Shown piece after piece: positions 1-7,841 of a stretch of DNA of 64,000 nt. A model generated the notes under the pieces. That model did no database searches and had not been told where the DNA came from. It saw nothing but the letters and a program-made list of their open reading frames with translations. Position 1 is the stretch's first letter; every line of letters begins with the position of its first letter. A program made the position numbers and the translations under genes. Origin of the DNA: Prevotella intermedia ATCC 25611 = DSM 20706 (GTDB lineage: Bacteria > Bacteroidota > Bacteroidia > Bacteroidales > Bacteroidaceae); the NCBI RefSeq assembly GCF_001953955.1, contig NZ_CP019300.1:868001-932000 (forward strand). The letters run 5' to 3'.

Positions 1-426
1 CGATAATATATTTCTGTATTTGCTCGAAGCAGTTTTATTTTGCTATGTATTGCTTGGCGAGAATGCTTGTAACTATTTGGCTTTCAGTTGAAAATCTGTT
101 AAAAAATAGTGCTTTTGTGCCCTTTGAACAACCTTTTTTACACCGCTTTTACGACAATAAAATAAAAACATAGGTACTTTCCAGAAAAAATGTCCGTACT
201 TTTTCGAGAAAACGTCCGTACTTTTTTATGAAAACGTCCGTACTTTTTTTATGGAATGTAGGTACTTTCCAATTCTTTACTTCTGACGTTTGAAAAACAA
301 GCAATAAACGAATGGTGGAGTCGGGGCTAAATTCTTCAGTTCAAAGCAGACTATATATAAGGTAAAAGTTGTACCTTTGTACTTCAAAAAAGAAATCCGA
401 CGGTTTGTCGGAACGCAATAATTGCG
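1..426. other. Intergenic region upstream of mfd
   Basis: No convincing gene is present. It holds the 22-bp repeat array described separately and a -7-like TACCTTTG box at 372-379, about 47 bases before the mfd start. No clear TTTG -33 box precedes it. The short open frames here show no recognisable protein and no consistent start signal. Confidence 0.6.
164..273. repeat. Five-unit 22-bp tandem array with GTAC core
   Basis: GTAC starts at 174, 196, 218, 240 and 262, exactly 22 bp apart each time. The three inner units share GTCCGTACTTTTT. The two outer units share TAGGTACTTTCC, so the array is symmetrical by unit type. The last unit is an imperfect dyad, GGAA-n-GTA-nn-TAC-n-TTCC. A 22-bp spacing puts every core on the same face of the helix, which suits a row of protein-binding sites. 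It lies about 100 bp upstream of the mfd promoter-like box. The function is unknown. Confidence 0.85.
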
Positions 427-3400
427 ATGAATATACAAGACATACAGAAACTATATGGAGTGTTGCCACAGGGCGATGCTTTGATGAAAACAATGGAAGA
501 AAAGTCGGTTCGCACGGTTTTTCTTCAAGGATTATTGGCTTCCGCCACACCAATGTTCTTTGCCTCGATAGTGAAACGATGGCAGAAAACAATGCTTTTC
601 GTACTGAACGACAACGACGAAGCGGGCTATTTCTATAACGATTTGAAAACAATTGCCATGCCCGAAAATGGGCAGGAGCAGACTGCTGAGGTGTTGTTTT
701 TACCCTCTTCGTATCGCAGGGCGGTGAAATATGGTCAGCGCGATGCAGGAAACGAGATACTGCGTACGGAGGTTCTGTCGCGTTTGTCGGTCATCAACGA
801 GGCAAAAGCTACCGCATCGTTGCCTCTTTGCATTGTTACCGAGCCTTCGGCGTTGGCAGAATTGGTGGTTGCCAAGCACAAGTTGGACGAGCATACCTTG
901 TCTGTGAGTGTCGGACAGACGATGGATTTAACCGAAACAGAGAAGACTTTGCGCTCGTATGGCTTCCAACAAGTAGACTATGTGTACGAGCCGGGGCAGT
1001 TTGCCGTGCGTGGCAGCATTCTCGATGTCTATTCCTTTTCGAGCGAACTGCCTTATCGTATCGACTTTTTCGGCAACGATGTAGATACGATTCGTACTTT
1101 TGAGGTGGAAACGCAGCTATCGAAAGACAAGAAAGAAAAGGTGGAGATTGTGCCGGAATTGGCTACATTGAGCGAAGAGAAAATACCTTTCTTGCAGTTT
1201 CTGCCGAAAGATTCTGTTCTCGTAATGAAGGATTTGCTGTATATTCACGATACTATCGAACGCATTTATAACGATGGTTTCACTGCACAAGCACTGACCG
1301 AGCAGCTCGAAGGCAAAACGGAAACAGAGCAAAACGAGTTGAGAAAGCAGCTACAAGCTAATCTTCAACTCACAACGGCGCAACAATTTACCGACGATGC
1401 CTTGAACTTCAAGCGCATAGAGTTTGGTGCGAACCGTGCAAAGAACGAGGAAAGCAAGGCGATTATACGTTTTAATATTTCGCCACAACCACTCTTTCAT
1501 AAGAACTTTGAGTTGCTTACGCAGTCATTGAAAGACTATCTGCTGCAAGGATACAAACTCTATATTCTTGCCGACAGCGAGAAACAAACAACGCGTTTGC
1601 GCGATATATTCGACAGTAAGGGGGCAGACAGCGAAGCCGAAACGACCTCTGTGGCAGACAATATCCCCTTTATGCCCGTGAACAGAACCATTCACGAGGG
1701 CTTCATCGACAACGATTTGAAAGTTTGTTTCTTCACCGACCACCAGATTTTCGACCGCTTCCACAAGTACAGCCTAAAGTCTGACAAGGCTCGACAGGGC
1801 AAGATGGCACTTACAATGAAAGAGTTGCAAGAGATGGAACCAGGCGATTTCCTTGTCCACGTAGACTTTGGCATTGGTAAGTTTGCTGGTTTGGTGCGTG
1901 TTCCGGCAGGCGAATCCTATCAGGAAATGATACGCTTGGTGTATCAGCACAACGATATTGTGGACGTTTCTATACATTCGCTCTACAAAATAAGCAAGTA
2001 TCGCCGTGCCGATAGTGGCGATGCTGCACCACGTCTTTCTGTTCTTGGCTCGGGAGCGTGGGACAGACTCAAGGAAAAGGCGAAGAAACGCATCAAGGAT
2101 ATTGCTCGCGACTTGATAAAGCTCTATGCGAAACGACGCCACGAAAAGGGCTTTTCCTTCTCGCCCGACTCGTTTATGCAGCACGAATTGGAGGCTTCGT
2201 TCCTCTACGAAGATACGCCCGACCAGCTGAAAGCGACGCAAGACCTGAAACACGATATGGAAAGCAGTCGCCCAATGGATAGGTTGGTGTGCGGCGACGT
2301 TGGCTTTGGCAAGACCGAAGTAGCGGTGCGGGCAGCTTTCAAGGCAGCTACCGACGGAAAACAGGTGGCTGTGCTCGTTCCAACTACGGTGCTTGCATTC
2401 CAGCATTACCAAACTTTCAGTAAGCGACTGAAGGATATGCCCGTTACGGTAGACTACCTTTCGCGAGCAAGAACAGCCAAACAAACCAAGCAAGTATTGG
2501 CAGACTTGGCCGAAGGAAAGATTGATATTCTCGTGGGAACGCATAAACTGATAGGCAAGAGCGTGAAATGGAAGGATATTGGCTTGCTGATTATCGACGA
2601 AGAACAGAAGTTTGGCGTATCGACTAAGGAGAAACTGCGCCAACTGAAAAACAATATCGACACGCTAACGATGTCGGCAACGCCCATACCCCGCACTTTG
2701 CAGTTCTCGTTGATGGGCGCAAGGGATATGAGCATTATGCGAACGCCACCGCCCAACCGCTATCCAATTCAGACGGAAATAGCTTCTTTCTCGTCAGAAG
2801 TAATCGCCGATGCGATAAACTTTGAGATGAGCCGCAACGGACAAGTATTTTTCGTGAACGACCGTATAGCAAACTTACCCGAATTGGCAAGTCTTATCAA
2901 GAAATACGTACCCGATTGCCGTATAGCGATTGGACACGGACAAATGAAACCCGAAGAGTTGGAAGAAACCATCATTGGTTTTATGAACCACGACTACGAT
3001 GTGCTGCTTTCAACAACCATCGTTGAAAACGGTATAGACATTTCCAACGCCAACACCATTATAATAAACGATGCGCATAAGTTCGGACTTTCCGACCTTC
3101 ACCAAATGCGTGGGCGTGTAGGACGTTCCAACAAGAAAGCTTTCTGCTACTTGCTTGCACCGCCATTGGCAGCCCTGAATCCCGATGCACGCCGTCGTTT
3201 GGAGGCTTTGGAAACATTCTCCGATCTCGGCAGTGGCTTCAGTTTGGCAATGCAAGACCTCGATATTCGTGGCGCAGGCAATCTTCTTGGGGCTGAACAA
3301 AGTGGGTTTATGGAAGATTTAGGCTACGAAACCTATCAGAAGATATTGAACCAAGCAGTTACCGAACTCAAGAACGACGAGTTCCAAGACCTTTATACGG

Positions 3401-3897
3401 AGGAAATGGCAGAGGGAAAAGAACTTACGGGCGATGATTTCATTGACGATTGTGCGGTGGAAAGCGACCTCGAAATGTATTTCCCCGACACGTATGTGCC
3501 TGGAAGTTCGGAGCGAATGTTGCTCTATCGCGAACTCGATAACATTGAAAACGATGCCGACCTCGATGCTTACCGCAAACGATTGGAAGACCGTTTCGGT
3601 CCTGTTCCACGTCAGGGAATCGAGCTGATGCAGGTAGTTGCACTCCGCCGAGTGGGCAAACGCCTTGGCTGCGAGAAGCTGATACTGAAGCAAAGCACCC
3701 TCCAGATGCAGTTTATATCAAATCCCGACAGTGCCTATTATAAGAGTCGGGCATTCGGAAAGTGCATCGACTACATCGGAAACAATCCCCGCCGTTGCAA
3801 CATCAAGGAGCGAAATGGCAAGCGTTCAATGGTAGTTACAGGCGTAAAGTCGGTTGGCGACGCCGTTTTCGTGCTGCGTGAGATTGATAAAGGGTAA
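427..3897 (+). CDS. mfd: Transcription-repair coupling factor Mfd
   Basis: This is the ATP-dependent translocase that removes RNA polymerase stalled at DNA lesions and recruits UvrA. At 1156 residues it is the usual full length. The UvrB-like N-terminal part occupies roughly residues 1-340. The polymerase-interaction (CarD-like) domain starts near 465 (PGDFLVHVDFGIGKFAGL). The RecG-like helicase core follows, with Walker A GDVGFGKT at 623-630, DEEQ at 724-727 and helicase motifs QMRGRVGR and DLDIRGAGNLLG further on. The C-terminal TRCF domain closes the protein. It is a monocistronic plus-strand gene, and its 3' end faces the convergent ATPase/nuclease operon 54 bp away. The start at 427 gives a complete N-terminus downstream of a TACCTTTG box. 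No lesion or frameshift is seen. Confidence 0.97.
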   Translation: MNIQDIQKLYGVLPQGDALMKTMEEKSVRTVFLQGLLASATPMFFASIVKRWQKTMLFVLNDNDEAGYFYNDLKTIAMPENGQEQTAEVLFLPSSYRRAVKYGQRDAGNEILRTEVLSRLSVINEAKATASLPLCIVTEPSALAELVVAKHKLDEHTLSVSVGQTMDLTETEKTLRSYGFQQVDYVYEPGQFAVRGSILDVYSFSSELPYRIDFFGNDVDTIRTFEVETQLSKDKKEKVEIVPELATLSEEKIPFLQFLPKDSVLVMKDLLYIHDTIERIYNDGFTAQALTEQLEGKTETEQNELRKQLQANLQLTTAQQFTDDALNFKRIEFGANRAKNEESKAIIRFNISPQPLFHKNFELLTQSLKDYLLQGYKLYILADSEKQTTRLRDIFDSKGADSEAETTSVADNIPFMPVNRTIHEGFIDNDLKVCFFTDHQIFDRFHKYSLKSDKARQGKMALTMKELQEMEPGDFLVHVDFGIGKFAGLVRVPAGESYQEMIRLVYQHNDIVDVSIHSLYKISKYRRADSGDAAPRLSVLGSGAWDRLKEKAKKRIKDIARDLIKLYAKRRHEKGFSFSPDSFMQHELEASFLYEDTPDQLKATQDLKHDMESSRPMDRLVCGDVGFGKTEVAVRAAFKAATDGKQVAVLVPTTVLAFQHYQTFSKRLKDMPVTVDYLSRARTAKQTKQVLADLAEGKIDILVGTHKLIGKSVKWKDIGLLIIDEEQKFGVSTKEKLRQLKNNIDTLTMSATPIPRTLQFSLMGARDMSIMRTPPPNRYPIQTEIASFSSEVIADAINFEMSRNGQVFFVNDRIANLPELASLIKKYVPDCRIAIGHGQMKPEELEETIIGFMNHDYDVLLSTTIVENGIDISNANTIIINDAHKFGLSDLHQMRGRVGRSNKKAFCYLLAPPLAALNPDARRRLEALETFSDLGSGFSLAMQDLDIRGAGNLLGAEQSGFMEDLGYETYQKILNQAVTELKNDEFQDLYTEEMAEGKELTGDDFIDDCAVESDLEMYFPDTYVPGSSERMLLYRELDNIENDADLDAYRKRLEDRFGPVPRQGIELMQVVALRRVGKRLGCEKLILKQSTLQMQFISNPDSAYYKSRAFGKCIDYIGNNPRRCNIKERNGKRSMVVTGVKSVGDAVFVLREIDKG

Positions 3898-3951
3898 ATA
3901 AAAGTATAAAGAGAGTTTTATTAATAGCAATGATTTTGTTAATTAGGCTTT

Positions 3952-4635
3952 TTATAAAAACTTGCTTGTGTCCATTGTAATACTTGTATTTGGTTCTTCT
4001 ACATCAATATGATATAACTCTAATTCATCAAATAAAGCATTATTTCCTAATCCAATGTCTTTTAATTTATGGCATTGAGAGAACTTTATAATAACTTTCT
4101 GTTGTTTATTATTATAGCATAGGTCTAAAATCAATTGAGATTCTGTCTTGTACTTATACTTTTTCCCCATACTTTCTCGATATAAATCGCGTAGATATTT
4201 TTTATTTGCAGGGCGTGAAAATATAAATCCTTTTACCTTAACATCTTGTTTCTGATAGTTGGGTAAAAGATTTAGTATCATATTAAGTTTTATGTAGGTG
4301 GATACGATTTGATTACTTGCATGGTATATATCTCCAGAATCAAAAGTAGATTTTAGTTCATTAAGAAATAAATATTTATGCTTATCTCCTTGTACTAAAA
4401 ACGCTCCATCGCAATCTAATGAAAAAATAGAAGCGTCCTCAGTACAACGGGCTTTTGAAAAGAATCCTGTTAAATCCTTGGCTATATTAGTATCAAAAAA
4501 CTGGAAATCAGAATTTATCCATATAACCTCTTTGACTTTGGAGTCGTCTGAAGTTTCATGAACTATATATGTATTTTCTGCATGTCCAGTATTTTGATAT
4601 AATGGTAATAACTTCTTTAGGTCGTCACAAAACAT
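3952..4635 (-). CDS. Putative PD-(D/E)xK nuclease-like partner of the upstream ATPase
   Basis: I recognise no named family for this 227-residue protein. It has no signal peptide or membrane segment and should be cytoplasmic. A candidate nuclease core is visible: D74 and D76 (SLDCDGAFL), then a beta-strand-like run ending in E93-L94-K95 (LFLNELKST), then a helix with Q109 (ASNQIVSTYIKLN). That D...ExK...Q order is typical of the PD-(D/E)xK superfamily, but this is inference from pattern only. The gene starts 2 bp after the stop of the AAA ATPase, so the two are almost certainly cotranscribed and translationally coupled. Base composition is visibly more AT-rich than mfd, suggesting recent acquisition. 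Alternatives are a non-catalytic specificity protein or a RecB-like accessory factor. Confidence 0.75.
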   Translation of the reverse strand: MFCDDLKKLLPLYQNTGHAENTYIVHETSDDSKVKEVIWINSDFQFFDTNIAKDLTGFFSKARCTEDASIFSLDCDGAFLVQGDKHKYLFLNELKSTFDSGDIYHASNQIVSTYIKLNMILNLLPNYQKQDVKVKGFIFSRPANKKYLRDLYRESMGKKYKYKTESQLILDLCYNNKQQKVIIKFSQCHKLKDIGLGNNALFDELELYHIDVEEPNTSITMDTSKFL

Positions 4636-4637
4636 AA

Positions 4638-5921
4638 TTATTGCTCTTTATATGTCTTAATATCTCTGGTTAATGCAATATCATCTTCAATGGCGGTGTA
4701 GAATGATTCAAATGGAATTTCTTCATCAGCTATAATGTCTTGTTCTACAATTTGAGATGTTCCGTCTTCATTCCGTTTTAGCAAGTATGCGCCAACATTT
4801 GCAGGATCCAATAGATATGTTTCTTTTATATTCCATTTAGATAACAACTCCTTAAATGAATATTCTTCCATCTTATCTTTTAATAGGAAAAGATTGATAA
4901 GGTTATTTAAACGTTTGATGAGAAAATCGCTGTGAGTAGTTATTTGCATGTGCCCCCCTTCATTGACGATACAAGAAATCATATCTGCAACTTTAATTTG
5001 TCTATTAGGGTGCAGATGTGCTTCAGGTTCTTCAAATAAAAAAGAAACTCCCTTAGTGGAATATTTGTTTAAGAATAGTGTTAAAGGAGCAAGCTCTTTG
5101 ATAGAAGATGCTGCTGCGGTTAAAGGCATATCTGCTCCATGAGTAGAGTATATAATTCTGCCTTCTTCACCTTTTAATTTTCCTTCGTTTACTATTGAGC
5201 TACATTCTATAATATCATTATTTGGCTCTTCTGGTCGTGGATTAGCTTCATTTAGTACTCTTTTAAAATCAAAAAACTCATTATACATACCAGAAAGGAA
5301 TACTGGGCGTTCATTTATGTCCATTAATGCCCCTCTTGAAGGAGGTAATAAATAGGTTGAAGACATATCACGGAAGTTTCCAAACAGTAGTTCTTTTAAT
5401 TCAGCTTTAAGTAATGCTATAAAAGGAGACTCTGTTTTCTCGAACTCTTTTGAAAGCATCATGTAGCTAAAATTTCTTAAGCTAAGTTTATAAATTATTT
5501 CCTCTTCTCCTTCTAATCCTCCTAATTCTTGTATATAAGTAAATTCAAAGTCTTTATAATCGCATGGGAATGAGATTTCGATATCACCATGAAAGTCTTT
5601 ATTTCCAATGAGGTATCCTATATAGGTTATAGCATCTTTGTTAATCCAATCAAAAACATCTTTCTTTGAAATTGTAAGAATCGTATCGCCAGATGTTGCG
5701 TTGGCAAAGATAGATTCAAAGTCATATTTTTTATAAAATACAAAGAAATCTTTTAGGCGGTTATTTGTATTTGAGAGCAAATAATAAATGTAATGAACCA
5801 AAAAAGCAGCATAACTCTTGCCCAATCCTGATTCACCAGATAACACCATTAAGGGCTTTATCTTTATAGAAGAGTTTCTTATTGCACCAAGTTGGTTTAT
5901 TTTAAATTCTAATTTTTTCAT
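4638..5921 (-). CDS. AAA family ATPase (ABC/SMC-like), first gene of a two-gene operon
   Basis: This 427-residue ATPase belongs to the AAA_15/AAA_21-like group, which is common in phage-defence operons. Seen directly: Walker A GESGLGKS at 29-36, a signature-like helix PLTAAASSIKEL at 266-277, Walker B with the family hallmark FLFEEPEAHLHP at 294-305, and a switch-histidine motif QITTHSDF at 326-333. The middle third (about 50-260) is the variable insertion typical of these proteins. No TOPRIM domain follows, so it is not a complete OLD nuclease; the nuclease-like domain seems to sit on the next gene. A strong promoter lies at 6019-6050, and a perfect inverted repeat begins about where transcription should start. 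The role in defence is inference from architecture. Confidence 0.85.
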   Translation of the reverse strand: MKKLEFKINQLGAIRNSSIKIKPLMVLSGESGLGKSYAAFLVHYIYYLLSNTNNRLKDFFVFYKKYDFESIFANATSGDTILTISKKDVFDWINKDAITYIGYLIGNKDFHGDIEISFPCDYKDFEFTYIQELGGLEGEEEIIYKLSLRNFSYMMLSKEFEKTESPFIALLKAELKELLFGNFRDMSSTYLLPPSRGALMDINERPVFLSGMYNEFFDFKRVLNEANPRPEEPNNDIIECSSIVNEGKLKGEEGRIIYSTHGADMPLTAAASSIKELAPLTLFLNKYSTKGVSFLFEEPEAHLHPNRQIKVADMISCIVNEGGHMQITTHSDFLIKRLNNLINLFLLKDKMEEYSFKELLSKWNIKETYLLDPANVGAYLLKRNEDGTSQIVEQDIIADEEIPFESFYTAIEDDIALTRDIKTYKEQ

Positions 5922-5966
5922 AATTGTATTATTTCTTGTCTGTTAAAAGACGTATAAATTATTAAG

Positions 5967-6010
5967 ATACATTACTTTATTTTGATAATCTATTTTTAAA
6001 AGTAATGTAT
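5967..6010 (-). promoter_or_regulatory. 12-bp inverted repeat at the start of the ATPase operon transcript
   Basis: ATACATTACTTT (5967-5978) and AAAGTAATGTAT (5999-6010) are perfect reverse complements separated by 20 bases. The promoter -7 box is at 6019-6026, so the predicted transcription start near 6012 sits at the outer edge of the repeat. It could be a 5' mRNA hairpin or an operator overlapping +1. Confidence 0.7.
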
Positions 6011-6018
6011 TATGAGTG

Positions 6019-6050
6019 CAAAGATAGATAAAAAGTATTTGAATAGCAAA
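6019..6050 (-). promoter_or_regulatory. Promoter of the ATPase/nuclease operon
   Basis: On the minus strand TTTG (6047-6050) is followed after 20 bp by TATCTTTG (6019-6026). This is a full match to the Bacteroidota -33/-7 consensus. The leader to the ATPase start codon is about 90 nt. Confidence 0.75.
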
Positions 6051-6263
6051 TAAAAAAGATACTAAAAAGACAACTATCTACAAATAATAATATAACAAAT
6101 AGTTAAATACTATTTTTCAAGAAGCAAAAAAGAACTGTATTTGTTGTTGGAAATATGGGCAAAAAAATGACGTCTTTGTACTCGTTAATACTATGAAAGT
6201 AAAGCTTCAGTGAATTAGAAAGATTGGCATGTTTCTTTGAAAATCGAACATTGACGATTTCTT

Positions 6264-6338
6264 TACGTGTAGAAAAATATTTATTTACACGTAAGTAATA
6301 ATTTCCATACACGTAAAGAAATATTTATTTACGTGTAA
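6264..6338. repeat. Four alternating TTACGTGTA/TACACGTAA sites, about 22 bp apart
   Basis: TTACGTGTA at 6264-6272, TACACGTAA at 6287-6295 and 6309-6317, and TTACGTGTA again at 6330-6338. Centres are 23, 22 and 21 bp apart and the orientation is forward, reverse, reverse, forward. Two of the copies are preceded by AAATATTTATTTAC. The cluster lies in the 5922-6635 intergenic region, about 100 bp upstream of the promoter for the LRR protein at 6636. The remainder of this intergenic region shows no gene; a 69-codon minus-strand frame across the sites is not credible. Confidence 0.7.
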
Positions 6339-6430
6339 ATAATTCCTGAGGCAAGCGTTGAAATGGGAAAGAGCAGGCAAAACAGCAGGCTGAAGAAAAG
6401 GATTGGCTATTTGGAAAAGTGTCAGATAAA

Positions 6431-6462
6431 TTTGGAACTATGGATTTTTATGTCTATATTTG
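6431..6462 (+). promoter_or_regulatory. Promoter of the LRR gene at 6636
   Basis: TTTG at 6431-6434 and TATATTTG at 6455-6462, spacing 20 bp. It predicts an unusually long leader of about 165 nt before the start codon at 6636. Confidence 0.75.
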
Positions 6463-6606
6463 CGAAAGACGCATAAATCTGTAATTACCAATTGGTTTCC
6501 AAATTGTGGCGGTATTCGGTTATCGCAAATGAGTTTGCCGAACTTCTCTATGCCGTTTGCAGTATTTATGAATGTTTGTATCAAAATCTATTGAAATATT
6601 AACCAA

Positions 6607-6620
6607 CGTACAGATGTACG
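6607..6620 (+). promoter_or_regulatory. Small hairpin just before the LRR start codon
   Basis: CGTAC-AGAT-GTACG is a perfect 5-bp stem with a 4-base loop, ending 15 nt before the ATG at 6636, in the place where ribosomes load. It may modulate translation. Further inverted pairs (for example GCAAA-tga-GTTTGC) occur earlier in the same leader. Confidence 0.45.
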
Positions 6621-6635
6621 ATAAACTATTTTATT

Positions 6636-7718
6636 ATGAAAAAGAATTTCTTATTAGCACTTGCTTGTTTGTTATTGGCAAGCGTACAAATGAATGTGAA
6701 AGCACAAGTTAAACCGTATGACTTTACCGATGGAAAGCTTTTCTACAAAATAACCAGTAAGGAAGCCAAGGAGGTTTATGTGGTATCGGAAAAGCCGAGA
6801 GGAGTATATACTGTAAAGCTAAAAGGCGCGCTTACGATACCCGAATCAGCCACTCACGAGGGAACTGCGTATGCCGTTACGGGAATTGGGAAGCAGGCTT
6901 TTTATATGTGCGAGGGTCTGACAGCCGTAACTTTGCCAAGTACACTGAAAGCTATTAGCGACAAATCCTTTTTGGGTTGCCACGGTTTGACGTCTATTAA
7001 AATCCCCAGTCTTGTTGAGAAAATCGGGAAATGGGCTTTTATGTCTTGTGCCCAGTTGGAACGAATAGACGTGGAAGAGAGCAATAAGAAGTATTGTAGC
7101 AAGGACGGTGTGTTGTTTAACAAAGATGTGTCGATAGTGATACAATGTCCCAGTGGGAAGAAGGGCGATTGCAATATCCCCGAAAGCGTAACGAAAATAT
7201 CAGCACAAGCCTTTTATGGGTGCGTTGGATTGACAGCAATGAGAATACCTCACAATGTTGTATACATTGGAAACGATGCTTTTTACGGTTGTGTGAAGTT
7301 GAGAACTATCAAATGCGAACTGAAGGAACCTCTGACGGGCATAGCAATGGGAACAGAAGTTTTCGAGCAAGTCAGCACGGGCGACATCGGTGGTTCTTGC
7401 AAGTTGTATGTTCCTGTCGGCAGCAAAAAAGCGTATGAAGAAGCTGACCAATGGAAGAAATTCGTTCCCAACATCGTGGAAGACGAAACGTTAGGAATCG
7501 GTGTTGTTTCAAGTTCGGACATCTCTGTCAGAAGCGAAAGCGGTAAAATACTCATAGCAACAAAAGGCAATGCTGCCAACATACATATATATAATGTGGC
7601 AGGAACGCTCGTTTACAGTTGCATTGTACCAGCTGCAACCAATGTTTCGTTGCCTGTGCAGAGCGGCGTATATGTAGTTAAAGCAGGCAATAAACAAGTA
7701 AAAGTAGGCGTGAAATAA
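6636..7718 (+). CDS. Secreted BspA-like leucine-rich repeat protein (LRR_5) with T9SS-type C-terminus
   Basis: The protein has 360 residues. A Sec signal peptide covers about residues 1-24 (hydrophobic LLALACLLLASVQ, cut after VKAQ). Residues about 75-230 are BspA-type repeats of the pattern G-x-x-AF-x-x-C-x-x-L-x-x-I-x-I-P, for example GIGKQAFYMCEGLTAVTLP. The last ~75 residues form a beta-rich domain ending IHIYNVAGTLVYS...SGVYVVKAGNKQVKVGVK, which matches the style of type IX secretion sorting domains. It should be exported across both membranes and placed on the cell surface or released. BspA relatives in oral Bacteroidales are adhesins; that role is inferred here. Transcription is from 6431-6462 with a long structured leader. 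No operon partner is seen. Confidence 0.9.
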   Translation: MKKNFLLALACLLLASVQMNVKAQVKPYDFTDGKLFYKITSKEAKEVYVVSEKPRGVYTVKLKGALTIPESATHEGTAYAVTGIGKQAFYMCEGLTAVTLPSTLKAISDKSFLGCHGLTSIKIPSLVEKIGKWAFMSCAQLERIDVEESNKKYCSKDGVLFNKDVSIVIQCPSGKKGDCNIPESVTKISAQAFYGCVGLTAMRIPHNVVYIGNDAFYGCVKLRTIKCELKEPLTGIAMGTEVFEQVSTGDIGGSCKLYVPVGSKKAYEEADQWKKFVPNIVEDETLGIGVVSSSDISVRSESGKILIATKGNAANIHIYNVAGTLVYSCIVPAATNVSLPVQSGVYVVKAGNKQVKVGVK

Positions 7719-7750
7719 GAACTTGTCTTAAAGATATTCTCTTTTTCCAC

Positions 7751-7779
7751 TTGCATTAGGAAAAAAAGTAGTATATTTG
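7751..7779 (+). promoter_or_regulatory. Promoter of the M20 dipeptidase gene
   Basis: TTG at 7751-7753 and TATATTTG at 7772-7779, spacing 18 bp. Transcription would begin near 7786, so a start codon at 7782 is ruled out in favour of one near 7842. Confidence 0.65.
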
Positions 7780-7841
7780 CGGTGCATTCGCTTTCGTGGC
7801 GTTGCAACTATGGAAAAAGAAATCTCAAAACATCAATGACT

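Noticed and set aside
1774..2643. 289-codon minus-strand frame inside mfd
   Set aside because: It lies antisense to the helicase core of mfd; no start region or domain is recognisable.
3952..4635. Calling the small partner gene a known Septu, PARIS or Gabija effector
   Set aside because: No HNH, DUF4435/TOPRIM or UvrD-helicase motif is visible, so the known names cannot be supported.
6103..6312. 69-codon minus-strand frame upstream of the ATPase operon
   Set aside because: It overlaps the TTACGTGTA array, lacks a promoter in the right place and has no recognisable features.
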